A stretch of 64,000 bases of DNA from Agrypnia vestita (GCA_016648135.1 JADDOH010002129.1:186001-250000); one strand, 5' to 3'. Shown: positions 11,812 to 22,400, counted from the stretch's first letter. Notes: generated from the sequence alone by a model not told the origin. Numbers and translations: made by a program.

Positions 11812-11852
11812 ACACCAACATGTTTCGGAAATACTTTCCCTCGTCAGGGTGT
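11812..11852 (-). ncRNA. Hammerhead ribozyme, loop-less stem III, intact core
   Basis: Read on the minus strand: stem I ACACC/GGTGT, core CTGACGA, stem II GGGAAA-loop-TTTCC, then GAAA, self-complementary stem III ACA/TGT and U at the cleavage position. Every conserved core residue is present. With stem III having no loop, activity is expected only as a dimer, as described for Penelope-associated hammerheads. Best single example in the window. Confidence 0.8.
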
Positions 11853-11957
11853 TGTATATCTGTCAAAATATCAGAATAAAATGTCTTTTGTTTTTTGTTT
11901 TTCAAATAATTTAGAAAAATAAAAGACATTTTATTCTGATATTTTGACAGTTATACA

Positions 11958-11999
11958 ACACCCTGACGATGGAAAGGTATTTCCGAAACATATTGGTGT
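11958..11999 (+). ncRNA. Hammerhead motif in right arm, stem III weakened
   Basis: Stem I ACACC/GGTGT and core CTGACGA (11963-11969) with GAAA (11985-11988) are intact. Stem II is GGAAA/TTTCC with one unpaired T after the core. Stem III is ACATAT rather than ACATGT, so one pair is lost. Confidence 0.7.
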
Positions 12000-12182
12000 A
12001 ATTAATCAAATAATATTATAAGTAGATATATCTATACAAATAATACGATCAATATTTTTTTTTAAAAATGTCAATCTACAATGTTGCTGAATTAATTGAA
12101 AATTTTTTTTCTTTATATTCCTCTCCTCGTTCACATATTTCATGTGAATGAAATATCTGGGCAATCCTTTCTTCATTATAAA

Positions 12183-12360
12183 TGTGGGGTATAAAAGTAA
12201 AGGCAGTATTATCAAAAAAAATAAAAACATGTTTTGAATGCAGTCACCGAGGATTAATAATTTAAAATGTACTGAATTCTAGATTTTATGTAGGAATTTA
12301 TCCTTTCAAAACTGTACTTCCTATAAATTTATAGGCTATATTTAAAAAACAGATATAATT
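12183..12360. mobile_element. MITE family M ('GTGGGGTATAAAAG'), truncated copy
   Basis: Starts 'TGTGGGGTATAAAAGTAAAG' and shares 'CCGAGGATTA', 'AATGTACTGAATT' and 'AAATTTATAGGCTA' with 12480-12712, 40037-40250 and 62002-62212. The right terminus is missing. Confidence 0.65.
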
Positions 12361-12479
12361 ATTCAAACTTACACACACGTTGGCAGATGCAAGACGTCAG
12401 TCAATTAATCCCAACTTTCTTACCTGTAAACAAAAGAGGTGATATTTAAATGGCATGTAAGTAAAAATATATTATATGA

Positions 12480-12712
12480 CATGGGGTATAAGAGCATTGA
12501 CAGCAATATCCAAAAAAAAAATGTCCCGAGGATTACTAATTTAAAATGTACTGAATTCTAGCTTTTATGTTTTAATCGCTTTCAAAATGATGTAACCTAT
12601 AAATTTATTGGCTATGTTTCCTATAAAATCCCGAATTAATAACACTATAAATTAGTAATCCTCAATGACTGCATTAATTTTTTTTGTATATTTCTGACAT
12701 TGCGTTTGAAAT
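12480..12712. mobile_element. MITE family M, second copy
   Basis: Begins 'CATGGGGTATAAGAGCATTG' and carries the shared 'GGATTACTAATTTAAAATGT' with an inverted 'AAATTAGTAATCCTC' near 12650. Non-coding palindromic element. Confidence 0.65.
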
Positions 12713-12719
12713 TAATCCA

Positions 12720-13480
12720 CGTAATTCAAATTTTGTTAGAAAATTAATTTTCGATATCAATAAATTTTTATTCTGCCTTGACATTCCGAAAATGACGATA
12801 ATTAAAAAAATATTAAAAATTTAAATATTCTCCGGTAAAAGAGTAATCGCTATTAAATATAAAAAAGTAAAATTCTTGCTTCGTTAAATTATTAATTGAT
12901 TAATAAATGAAACGCGGCCATAACAGTTCTCAAATAATTTGTCATTTTATTTGGTAATATTGAGGACGATATTATAATATTTTTTGTATGATGGAAGGGG
13001 AGTACTCCATACCGAATCTTTAGAATTTTTTGTCATACAAATATATCCGGATATCCTCAAAATGAAACCGAGCATTTTACAGGCTTTAACGGGAGTTAAT
13101 TAAATTGGGGAATTGAAAGGCTTCAGAGGTTCGATTGATTGGTAAATTTCAATTGATTGGTGAATTAGATAAAAAAATAATTAACATTATTTTCATAAAG
13201 TTTCAATTAATGTTTGTTTATTTTGATCATTAAATAAAAAATAAAACCAATAATCTCGAGTGTGTAAGTTGTTTTTAATTTTAAATATTATTTCTTTTTT
13301 TTTAAAAAAATAGTGAATTTTCAAACTAAGCTAAACGCTTGTACTATGAAAATAAGACTAACTTGCTAGTCTAAGAGAGCCTAAGAGAGCTAGAGCCTAA
13401 AAACTCATTTTTTCAGGATGTCGCACCTGTAAAGCGCCCTTGAAGCTTTTCTTACGCAAAAATGGCGCTATATAAATTAA
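12720..13480. other. No recognised gene
   Basis: Highly AT-rich sequence with homopolymer runs; nothing recognised. Confidence 0.4.
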
Positions 13481-13488
13481 TATAAACA

Positions 13489-13567
13489 TAGTCTGGAGTG
13501 AGGTTCGAACCCGCGACCTTTGGATCACGAGGCGAGTGTCCTAACCACAAGGCCAAGAAACTACTTA
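13489..13567 (-). repeat. tRNA-like SINE head
   Basis: On the minus strand 'TTGTGGTTAGGACACTCGCC' (A-box region) is followed by 'GTGATCCAAAGG' and the B-box 'GCGGGTTCGAACCTC'. The spacing is tRNA-like, but cloverleaf pairing is incomplete, so it is more likely a SINE head than a tRNA gene. A diverged relative is at 16605-16700. Confidence 0.6.
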
Positions 13568-13868
13568 TTGCTTTATTACGATTAATTGTTTCATTACGAT
13601 TAATTATTTTAAGTCTAGAAGGTGCATGTATATTAATCATGTTTAATTGTGGAAAGCTGTCAGTCATGCTGTTTAATATTTGAAAAAAATAATTTAATAA
13701 GATTTACAAATTATGACAATCATCAAAAGATTGTAACCAATATATTCAATCATATTTCGTCTTATGTTTTTACATCGTAATATGTTGGATACGTTCAGTG
13801 GTTTATATATAAATATACTTAAAATAATAAAAAAACCAATCAATTTTTTAAAGATCATTAAATAAAAA

Positions 13869-14530
13869 ACGACACGAAAGTCGAATATTAAGGATCTCGG
13901 CATTAGATTTGTGAGCAACCTGTCATTTCACGATCGCATAGAGGCGGTCAGTGGTAATGCATTGAAAATATTAGGATTTGTTCTATGTATCAGAGTTTTC
14001 GAAAATACCCGCGTACTGAGAACCCTTTACAACTCCTTGGTGCAAAGTAGACTCGAGAGTGGCTTAAGTACTCACTTATGGTAGAGAAAGTACAAAAAAA
14101 GGTTTCTAAGATATCTCTACATGAGAGAGTACGGGCGTTATCCTTGGCTTTACCCAAACCGAGTTCCTCCAGGGTATGCTTGGCTATAATAGTTTAGAGA
14201 CTAGAAGGAATGTGTATCTGATTTTTGACGCATTTTTATCGATTGTTGCGCGGTATGATCGATAATCCTGAAATTATGCGGAGCATTGGTTTGTGTGTTC
14301 CCGATAATTACCTAAGACAGTCAGCATAGATTGTTTCACATTCCAATATATAGGACTAATCTGCCAATGGTTATGCCTGTTGGAAGAGTTACCGCTATGC
14401 TGAACAATATTTCTCTGGACATTGATCTGTTCCATGTCTCTGAGAGGATATTCCGAAGCAGGATTCTCCTACACCTTTGATGTGAATGATTTTATATATG
14501 TTTAATATTTGTTTTTGTTTATATATGTTT
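13869..14530 (+). pseudogene. Jockey/CR1-like LINE RT C-terminal remnant
   Basis: An open stretch from about 13887 to 14083 reads 'KDLGIRFVSNLSFHDRIEA', 'NALKILGFVLC' and 'RVLRTLYNSLVQSRLESG', the standard 'DLGV...LS...HI' to 'LY.SLVRS.LE' segment that follows the RT domain in jockey/R1/CR1-like elements. Further degraded coding runs to about 14480. The 3' UTR continues to 14530 and resumes after the LINE inserted at 14545, at about 15202-15270, ending in 'AAATAAATAAATTG'. Confidence 0.8.
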
Positions 14531-15201
14531 ATATATTTCTAACTCATTTTGACACAGTACCAAGATTTACATACCTAGGATTCCTGATAACAAGCAACAA
14601 CAATACTACAGAGGAGATCCAGAAGCGCATAGTGAGCGCAAATCGCTGTTTTTTCCGCCTACAAAAGCAGATAAAATCAAATCCAGACTGCTGTCCAGAA
14701 ACACCAAGATATTAGTGTACAAAACGCTTATTAGGCTAGTGCTCACGAACGCAGCTGAGACGTGGGTACTAACTAAGAGGAATAAGCGAGCACTGGACGT
14801 TTTTGAAAGGAAAATTTTGAGGTGTATCTTCGGACCGGTTCTAGAAAATGGACTTTGGCGCAGACGTTACAACAATGAGCTCTATACTCTATTTAAGGAG
14901 CCAAACGTCACAAAATTTATAAAACTGGGAAGACTTCGGTGACTGGGTCATGTGGAGAGAATGTCCGAGCATCAAGCACCAAAGTCCCTGCTGAACTCAA
15001 GGCCAATAGGGCGAAGGAGCTTAGGAAGGCCGAAACTAAGATGGAGTGACAACGTCCTCAAAGATATCTCTGCCTTAGAACTTCGAAACTGGAGAGAGCT
15101 GGCACTAGACCGAGATGAGTGGAGGAAAATTATTGAGGAGGCCTAGACCCACCAAGGGTTGTAGTGCAAAGACTGATGATAATGATGATATATTTCTAAC
15201 T
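14531..15201 (+). mobile_element. 5'-truncated LINE ('MSEHQAPKSLL' family) with 14-bp TSD
   Basis: The insertion is bounded by 'ATATATTTCTAACT' at 14531-14544 and again at 15188-15201. The body encodes 'VPRFTYLGFLITSNNN', then 'YKTLIRLVLTNAAETWVLTK', 'ERKILRCIFGPV' and 'HVERMSEHQAPKSLL', with one stop near 14941 and a shift near 14700. It ends in 'GATGATAATGATGATA', the short-repeat tail of this family. The other copies are at 18812-19062 and 39024-39597. Inactive. Confidence 0.85.
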
Positions 15202-15269
15202 TATTTATAACATAAACGAATTAAATTTGTGTTTGTAATGTAAATGTTATATAAAAAATAAATAAATTG

Positions 15270-16600
15270 TAATTGAAATTGAATGCTCAAATCGCTGACA
15301 AATTTGACATTGTCAAATCAATTTAAAAAATATCAAAACAGAAAATTTAATTTGAAAATGGTTTAATTTGAAGTGCAAAACGTACATTTTTCTATAAATT
15401 CGGAAATCCCAGAAAGCTTAGCTGGCATTTCAAAGCATCTTTTCCCCTTATTTTCCGGAAGGAGCTGTAAAATTAAAGAGCCCGATAAGAAGGCGGTGAT
15501 CAAGTCTGTTTTCAGTCTATTTAAACCAATTTATTTTAACAAGCTTTAGACGTGTAAAAGAGGTTCAAATAACGGTAGTAATGCGATTATAGACTTATTT
15601 AAAAAAATAATACTTCAAACAGAAGGTAAACTGTTCATTGTTGCTTTTGTATCGATAAAGTCGTGGAAGTCTTTATTTTGTTCAGAATATTATTTAAAAA
15701 TTATTTTATCATTAAGCCATATTTATTTTTAATTTACCTTAAAAACGTATTTTGTATTTTGTAAAAACTTGTAAGTCTGGAGCTCATTCCTAAATTGTAA
15801 TTAGTGATTTGTGACAGTTTTTATTTTATCCTGAATATTATTTACAATTTATTTTATCATCAAGATATTGTTTATTATTAATTTACCCTAAAAATGTATA
15901 GTGTAAAAACTTGTTTGTCTATATCTCATTCCTTAAATGTGTTTATTGATATGCGAAAGTCTTTATTTTGTTCTGAATAATATAAATGTAGTATAAATGA
16001 ATAATAAATAATAAGATATTATTTATTATTCATTTATACTACTATTAATAAGTATTTTTCAAAAAGTAAACTTGTAAACTAATAAAGAAAAAAAAACTAT
16101 TTTATGCAAATACAGACGTCATACTAGAAAGGTTTATAATAAGATATTTTTTTAAATTAATCATCTTATTAAATCCTTATTACATAATCCTTATTAAATT
16201 TTATTGTCCTTCAAATGCAAGTTGTGCGGGAATGTACAATATTGTATATTTTTTATAAATACGATAATATCGAAGAAAATAATATTACCAGGAGTGAGAG
16301 GAGGAAGGGCGCAGGTTCTTATAGAATAAATTTTACCCAACAATAGCCACATATCAGAGTGATGATATATATTGCGTTATTGATGATATACATTGTGTTA
16401 TTATACAAAATATATGCACAAATGCAAATGCAATAAAGAAAATATATACAGGTCGCTTCGCGGTCAATGTGTTCTATTCTTTACGCACTTTTGAGATTAA
16501 ACTCAGAGAGAAATCTCAATGAAGATTGAGAATGAAGATTGAGAGAAATCTCGATGAATTATATAAAATAATTATATTTAAAAATATAAAATATAAAAAT
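15270..16600. other. No recognised gene
   Basis: AT-rich. Around 15660-16080 the words 'AAGTCTTTATTTTGTT' and 'AAAAACTTGTAAGTCT' recur in diverged tandem form about 130-200 bp apart, suggesting an old duplicated block. No coding signal. Confidence 0.35.
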
Positions 16601-16604
16601 TTGA

Positions 16605-16700
16605 GTAGCTTGTTTATGTAATGGTCATGACACTCGCCTTGTGATCTGGTGGCCGGTGGTTTGGGCCCCATTCCGGGACACCAGCAAGTAAGTCATATTT
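16605..16700 (+). repeat. tRNA-like SINE head, diverged
   Basis: 'TGTAATGGTCATGACACTCG' followed by 'CTTGTGATCTGGTGGCCGG' and a decayed B-box ('GGTTTGGGCCCC') parallels the minus-strand head at 13489-13567. Confidence 0.45.
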
Positions 16701-16889
16701 TCATAGCACAATTGATTCGACACGCATTCCGTGTTTGCATCTCTATTTTTTTAAAATAAAATAAATAATAAATAAAAGAATATAACAGTATGGGTGAGAG
16801 AAAAAATGGTAGATATACACGTTTAATAAGAAAGAGGAATATTCTGTTGCGAAAATATTCCACAGTCAAACTGTGCCGTCATAACAGCC

Positions 16890-17185
16890 AAATTATGCCT
16901 GAATTCCTGCACAAAAGCTGCTTAATTCTGCGCCCGCCCATTGGTCCTAGTTTCCGCCAATCGTAATGATAGGCCAAAGGCGGGAAGCTGCCCTATTGGA
17001 GGACGCTTTATCTATGGTAATGACAGGGTCCTCGAACGCCGTTCGGCTCGTTAACGACGCCGTTAGAGCGCCGAGACGCCGGCCGTTACTCGAGGCGCCT
17101 AAGTGTAACGGAAGCTGTGCCAAAGCACAACTTTCGTTGGATGGCTGCGGGTTGTTGGATTTTCCGTTATACATTTTTATGAGGT
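16890..17185. promoter_or_regulatory. CpG-rich block with CCAAT boxes (candidate promoter)
   Basis: The most GC- and CpG-rich stretch of the window. It contains 'CCCATTGGTCC', 'CGCCAATCG' and 'CCTATTGGA', i.e. CCAAT boxes on both strands, followed by many CGs up to about 17120. Two overlapping open frames of 75-85 codons exist in opposite strands, but that is expected where GC is high and neither looks like a known protein. Promoter function is inference. Confidence 0.3.
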
Positions 17186-17445
17186 TACAATGTGACGAGT
17201 TACGAGTGGTCCAAAAAAAGTAGGTGATTGGCTAGCTCGGAGAGTGTTCTCACCGAGAATATGTTTATTTCATTTTTATGCACACTTTTCAAACATACAA
17301 AATAAAGTATTTTATCGGCCGTATTTTGAAATAAGCAATATTGCTATTTCGATATCTTGACAGTTTTTATACAACACTGTAATGTAACTTTGTCATTTTA
17401 AGTTTGAAAGTTTTGAAATTAATGAATTAAATCAATTAGAGACGG

Positions 17446-17960
17446 TATCATCATCATCCGATATGCTGATGACACTGTTTTGCTGGCAGATAATGTTGAA
17501 GACCTGCAACTGGGAATATTTTGGTTTAAAATTAAATAGTAGCAAGTTTATGATTTTTAGCCGAGAGAGACATCCAAACGTGTTAATTAAAGGGTGTCAA
17601 CATTGAGAGAGTAAAGCAGTTTAAATATTTAGGCAGTATTATTATTGACAATCTAGGCCCTGATATGGAGATCAAATGCAGAATAGAGGCAGCCCGTGCA
17701 TCTTTTAATAAGATGAAAAGTTTACCCTGTAATGACAACAAAAATTTGAAGCTCAGACAGAGGTTGATCAAATGCTGTATATGGTCAGTTCTACTTTACG
17801 GTGTTGAAGCATGGACGCTGAAGGTGAATACTCTAAATCGTTTGGAGGCGTTCAAAATGTGGATACATCGTAAAATGTTAAAGATATCCTGGACTGACAT
17901 GACTAGTAATAATGAAGTTTACGTAGAGCAAAAACAAACAGACAGTTACTCAACACAGTA
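17446..17960 (+). pseudogene. RTE-like LINE RT fragment
   Basis: Begins inside RT motif C ('IIRYADDTVLLADNVEDLQ'), continues 'RVKQFKYLGSIIIDN' and then an open frame with 'MEIKCRIEAARASFNKMK', 'SVLLYGVEAWTL' and 'RLEAFKMWIHRKMLKISW'. Same subfamily as 7606-8250. Lost both the 5' part and the 3' tail; stop after 'LGIFWFKIK'. Confidence 0.85.
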
Positions 17961-17982
17961 AACATAGAGGTATAGTTATCAG

Positions 17983-18230
17983 CTGCTAAATCTATGTACA
18001 CTATGTCATGAGAAGGATCATAGATGTTTCTAGCATAGTCCATTCGAATATATGAAAGAACATGACTTAATAATGTGTGGATGTTCTTAAGGTGAAATTG
18101 GTGAATGTCGCATCGCGCTAAGTGATCAATTAAGCCGGCTCATACAGGTCTTAAGCCCTGGGCCATCCGATTAATACTTTTCCACATAAATAGCTTCGTC
18201 TCTGTGACACTTTAATAATTTATCTTAATA
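17983..18230. repeat. Dispersed repeat E, copy 1
   Basis: Weakly but colinearly similar to 28675-28870: 'AAGTGATCA.TTAA', 'TCTTAAGC', 'GCTTCGTCTCT' and a following 'TTTAATAA.TT' occur in the same order. Non-coding. Confidence 0.4.
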
Positions 18231-18799
18231 AAATTTATTTCTCGTCAGAAGAATAATTTGGCGCGCATTAATTAAAAATAGTGTTGATCTTAAGTTTTTT
18301 AATTATAAATTATAACACTTTGAAAAGTTTTAAGGAATCTGCAATGCTAATGAGCGCCGCTCGAGCTCGAGAACACTCCGATGCAATAATTGCACTTCTC
18401 GCTGCGATATTATCTTTGACTGCAGTCCCTCCTTTGCGAGTCTACCGCTCGAAGTGCATTTATTCCGGAGAATTTTAATTTTAATGAATGAAATCGGACG
18501 GGATGCACGTAAGTGGCATTGTATTATAATTGTATTCGAGTACTGCTGCCGGTGTCGGTCGCGGTTATTTCTGGAATATGTATCCCTGAAATGTCGACTT
18601 TTTAACGCTTTCAACCCTTACCAAAACCGATAATTTGAAAATGGATTCCTGAAAATAATTAGAACTAGAGTCGACATTAAAATTAAATATTCACATAAAT
18701 AATAATATGCTAGGCTTCATTCTTCGCATAAACAAATTTTTTAATTATTCCAATCATTAATCACAAGTAGCAATAACGTTGTTTAATTTTTTAATTCGT

Positions 18800-19074
18800 A
18801 TTGATGTATCGGTGGCTGGGTCATGTGGAGGATCATCGCATGCATCGGATGCATCAAGCACCAAAGTCCCTGCTGAAGTCAAGGCCAATAGGGCGAAGGA
18901 AGCTTAGGAATTAAGATGGAGTGACAACGTCCTCAAAGACATCTCTGCCTTAGAGCTTCGGAACTGGAGAGAGCTGGCACTAGACCGAGATGAGTGAAGG
19001 AAAATTATTGAGGAGGCCAAGACCCACCAAGGGTTGTAGTGCCAAGAGTGATGATGATGATGATTAATGTATCG
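18800..19074 (+). mobile_element. 5'-truncated LINE ('MSEHQAPKSLL' family) with TSD
   Basis: Only the last 251 bp of the family at 14531-15201 is present (18812-19062), starting at 'GTGGCTGGGTCATGTGGAG' and ending in GATGAT repeats. It is flanked by 'ATTGATGTATCG' (18800-18811) and 'ATTAATGTATCG' (19063-19074), an 11/12 target duplication. An ordinary truncated insertion, diverged by point changes and small indels. Confidence 0.85.
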
Positions 19075-19154
19075 CCTATATGAGCGAGAATGTGCATTAC
19101 ACTATGATAAATATATAAAAACTAGATGCACCAAGTCATTAATGACGGAACTAC

Positions 19155-19345
19155 TGTCACGTCTTTGCTAAGCCCTAGTATATATATTTATAGCCTCTCT
19201 TTGGCGCTCCACGGAGAACCGGCCATAGCAATATGCGTTGAACGGCCGGTTCGGGTTTGGTGGCCCGGGGTTCAAACCCTATCTCCGGTCATTTAATTTG
19301 TTTTTTAGCAGTGAATTCGAACAAAATTATGGACGTTACATGAAG
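19155..19345 (+). repeat. Dispersed repeat D with tRNA-like head
   Basis: Contains the B-box-like 'GGGGTTCAAACCC' and a GC-rich hairpin 'CCGGCC..GGCCGG' near 19216-19250. Its two ends match 9738-9960 in inverted orientation. Probably a tRNA-derived SINE. Confidence 0.5.
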
Positions 19346-20385
19346 TTACGGGAACATTATTATGTTTGACGATAAAATCCGTCCAAAAAAGAATTACTAG
19401 AATATTAGTTTATAGAGCAGGTACCAGCAATCGATTTGAATCAAACCACGACCACTGGACCATTATGTAAGTGTCTTGACCAGTACACCGACAAGTACAT
19501 AAAATAATTAAATAGAGAAAAAATAATAATGTAAAAGTGTTATTTATCTGGATGAACGTCTTTCTGAATGAATGGGAGAGACAATTAAGAGGCGCCATTT
19601 TGACGCACCCTCTAACTGAATACAGTAATATTGTCACATGAGCTTCTTTGTATAAACCAATAAAATATCAGCGAGTTTCCTTAGATTCCCGAGTACCTAA
19701 AACGTTCTCCTCCTAACGCTAACATCACAGAAATAATGTAGAATTCACAAAAACGGAGGCTTAACCGTCGTTCTACTATAGGTTTTAAACGAATAATATG
19801 TAGCAGATATACTTGGTAAAATTTGGATCGAAAGTATAATTCAAATATAAAGTTGTATCGTTTCGTTTAATCCCCGGATAACAGAAACTCTCAAAATATT
19901 AAATTCACGAAAAATGTCTAAACAATGATATTCCGATTATGTTTAATGTTTTATTGTTTTATCTTCAATGCAAATAAATAAATCCTTTTGAAAATCAATT
20001 CTAAAATAAATATTTGGACGAAACATGCGAATAGCCTTAAATAATGCTTCCAAAACGGGTAATATCTGGAAATAGGTACAGAGTCGTTTGTTCGCTGAAA
20101 ACAAATGAAATCCCCCTAAGCGATATGGCAGCACGGTGTTATCATTGTCGTTTATTTAATATTCAATCATCGTATTTTGTCCCACACCACCAATGGCGCA
20201 GTGCAATGTTTCGATCTTATTATCCTATCTCTCCGTCTATCTTAAATGATCAAACTCGCTAAAATTAATATATTTTCCACTGCGTAGGATGCCATGAACC
20301 GACTTACGAGAAAATAGAAAAACATATTTAACTGTAAATGGTTACGGATATTTTATGCGATCCGTATGTTTTTTGAGAAAGGATT

Positions 20386-20425
20386 CTCGACGTTTCGTTG
20401 AAGTCGTATTCAACGACATCAGGAG
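20386..20425 (-). ncRNA. Hammerhead motif, core residue A9 changed
   Basis: Minus strand: CTC/GAG stem I, core CTGATGT instead of CTGATGA, stem II GTTGAA/TTCAAC, GAAA, stem III AC/GT, C at the cleavage position. The A9 to U change should abolish cleavage. Confidence 0.65.
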
Positions 20426-20546
20426 GATACCCGCGGAGGTATAGGGCTGACTGATTTATGCTTCCGGGGGGCGTAAATTATATGCACTTTGTTGTGCTGT
20501 GAAAGCATTAATCACTTCGCCCTGTATCTCCGTGGGTACAGGTCGT

Positions 20547-20587
20547 CCTCCCGATGACGTTGAATACGACTTCAACGAAACGTCGTG
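20547..20587 (+). ncRNA. Hammerhead motif, core residue U4 changed
   Basis: Core reads CCGATGA instead of CTGATGA (20551-20557). Stem II GTTGAA/TTCAAC, GAAA, AC/GT and C are intact; stem I is weak (CTC facing GTG). Likely inactive. Confidence 0.65.
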
Positions 20588-20859
20588 AATCGTTTCTCGA
20601 AAAACATAAGGTTCGTATAAAACATCCGTTACCATTTACAGATAAATATGTCTAACGACCGTAAAAATAACCTTAACTCTTTAATAGAAAAACAGTCTGG
20701 CAATGCATGTTGAATTCACAGGCGATGCGAACTTTTTCTCATAGCTCTTCTTATATATTTTTTAATGGTTCACAAACAATGAAAAACGCACAACATGATG
20801 TAGGTAGTACAATTTTATGCTATAAGTTTAAATGCAATACGGCACACGGGAGTAAGGAC

Positions 20860-21085
20860 GAGTCAGTTATTTTGGCCGCGCGATATAGAAGCGATAATAG
20901 AAGCGAAGGTAGCCGCGACTCGCGAGTTGCCAGGACGGCCAGGCGAGCCGTAATTTGACAGCGAATATTCTGGAAAGTTCCTACGAAGCGAAATAAACGA
21001 AGTGAAATTAATAAGTGCGGAAATTGGATGGAATATTCTAGTGAATAGCAAATAAAGTGTTAAAGCGATTAAAAAGTGTCTATTT
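20860..21085 (+). other. LTR-like block with heat-shock element motifs
   Basis: A four-unit alternating array GAAnnTTCnnGAAnnTTC occurs at 20963-20980, and a second partial 'GGAATATTCTAG' near 21030, followed by 'GCAAATAAAGTGTTAAAGCG'. The same 'TTGGATGGAAT.TTCT' word occurs on the minus strand near 26640. No terminal TG/CA ends or TATA box located, so LTR identity is tentative. Confidence 0.4.
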
Positions 21086-21089
21086 ATGA

Positions 21090-22030
21090 GTGATAAATTT
21101 ACGAAAGAGTTTAATTCAATATTAGCGTTACATTTAATAGTGTTAAGAGACTTTGTACGATCGATTAAACAATTATTCAGTGAACAATAAATCCATTATT
21201 AAATCCCAGCGTTTTCATCAATTCCCCTTGCAATCACGACACGCGACAATATTGATACTTTCTTCTGTCACGGGTGGGACAAAAAAAACCATCCCTTTAG
21301 CTATAATAAATGTTTGTCAAAAGCATTTCGTTCATGTTCTGTTGCTCAATTATCGATTGAAGATAGAATAAGTTGCCATCTTCAAAAATAAATATTACAA
21401 ATTGCATATAGGTATGTTGTAAAATGTTAATATATCTATGACAATTTACTAGAAAAATGTCCCACCCGTAACGACTGAATCATTCATATATCGTCGTTGT
21501 ATATATAATTAAGCCTATGTACCGTTTAATACATTCTCGGATGAATGAGTCAATTTTTCATATAAATAATAGAGATATAATAAAAAAAAATATTGCCGTT
21601 CATCTGGCAAGTTTGCCTAGTAATTATTTAAAATATTTTTTATAAATCTAGTCTGTGTAATTATTTTTTATAACAGTTTCATTCGTTTATCTCAGAATGT
21701 ACTAAAACGGCACAGCGACGATATATTTAAAATACATGGATTGTAATCAATAAATTTTAATTTAATAATTTCCGATAGAGACGCCATGAGGAAAAGTGCA
21801 CATTGCCAGACTGTGGGGTGAAATTTTAATGAGATTTTCGACTTGAGGTAATCTCTGAAACATAAATTATGCTCCTAGGTTATCAAGACCTGCAGCGGAG
21901 TCAGGCCGTAATGCATGAGCGGGCCATCCAATCAGAGGCCAGGAACGAGCGACACGTGCCGTTCGACCTACTGGGGCATTTAATCTTGTAAGTAAAGTTT
22001 GCCTGTAGCCTCAAATCAGATTTTTGTCTT
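21090..22030. other. No recognised gene
   Basis: AT-rich sequence with a GC-richer patch near 21890-21970 ('CCTGCAGCGGAGTCAGGCC'). Nothing recognised. Confidence 0.35.
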
Positions 22031-22039
22031 GGTACGAGA

Positions 22040-22400
22040 CCTTGACTCATTATTCAATTTAGTGCTTTCACAAAAATGATTATATGCAGAGAACATCATA
22101 GTCTAAGCCTAACTCGAGGTCCACAGTTTACATCCGCGCTGTGCAAACTGGTATGCTGCAAAGCATCGGACCCTCCCTCATCAAGAACGAGAAAAACCTC
22201 GTACTCTTCCGTGAGTTCGCCAGGACGTGGATTTCGCGATGGGAGCTGCGTCATGTATGATTTCTCTGTAGAAACCGGTTCTTTTTTCTTTCTCTTTGCC
22301 ATTGTTTTTCTGATATTTTATGCTGCTGTACTAATTTGCTTTTTCATTTTATATGTATGCTTTTTGTATTTGTATTTTATGATTTGATTGAATAAACAGA
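22040..22400 (+). pseudogene. Possible retroelement ORF end plus 3' UTR
   Basis: Around 22151-22258 one frame reads 'MLQSIGPSLIKNEKNLVLFR' then 'EFARTWISRWELRHV' and stop, which looks like the end of a longer protein. A T-rich trailer with 'GAATAAACAGAG' follows. It borders repeat F on the right. I cannot name the family. Confidence 0.35.

Larger units (their letters stand above)
11756..12060. mobile_element. Foldback element carrying two opposed hammerheads (family 1)
   Basis: About 300 bp, nearly perfect palindrome. The outer arms 'ATTTGATTAATTACACC' (left) and 'GGTGTAATTAATCAAAT' (right) and the inner arms 'AAAATGTCTTTT'/'AAAAGACATTTT' surround an AT-rich centre near 11900. Each arm holds a hammerhead motif facing outwards. 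A related, more diverged copy is at 40880-41118, and a short relic ('TTGACAGTTTTTATACAACA') lies near 17357. Confidence 0.85.
20310..20692. mobile_element. Foldback element with two decayed hammerheads (family 2)
   Basis: Inverted arms: 'CATATTTAACTGTAAATGG' at the left is mirrored by 'CCATTTACAGATAAATATG' at the right, and 'TTCTCGACGTTTCGTTGAAG' by 'CTTCAACGAAACGTCG'. The outer right end 'GTCTAACGACCGTAA' and 'TTAACTCTTTAATA' also matches the left ends of the relatives at 38.05 and 61.24 kb. About 120 bp of unrelated centre. Confidence 0.8.

Noticed and set aside
22076..22387. 103-codon frame as a small secreted or membrane protein
   Set aside because: The hydrophobic end derives from a T-rich 3' UTR-like tract; a different frame gives the more protein-like 'EFARTWISRWELRHV'.
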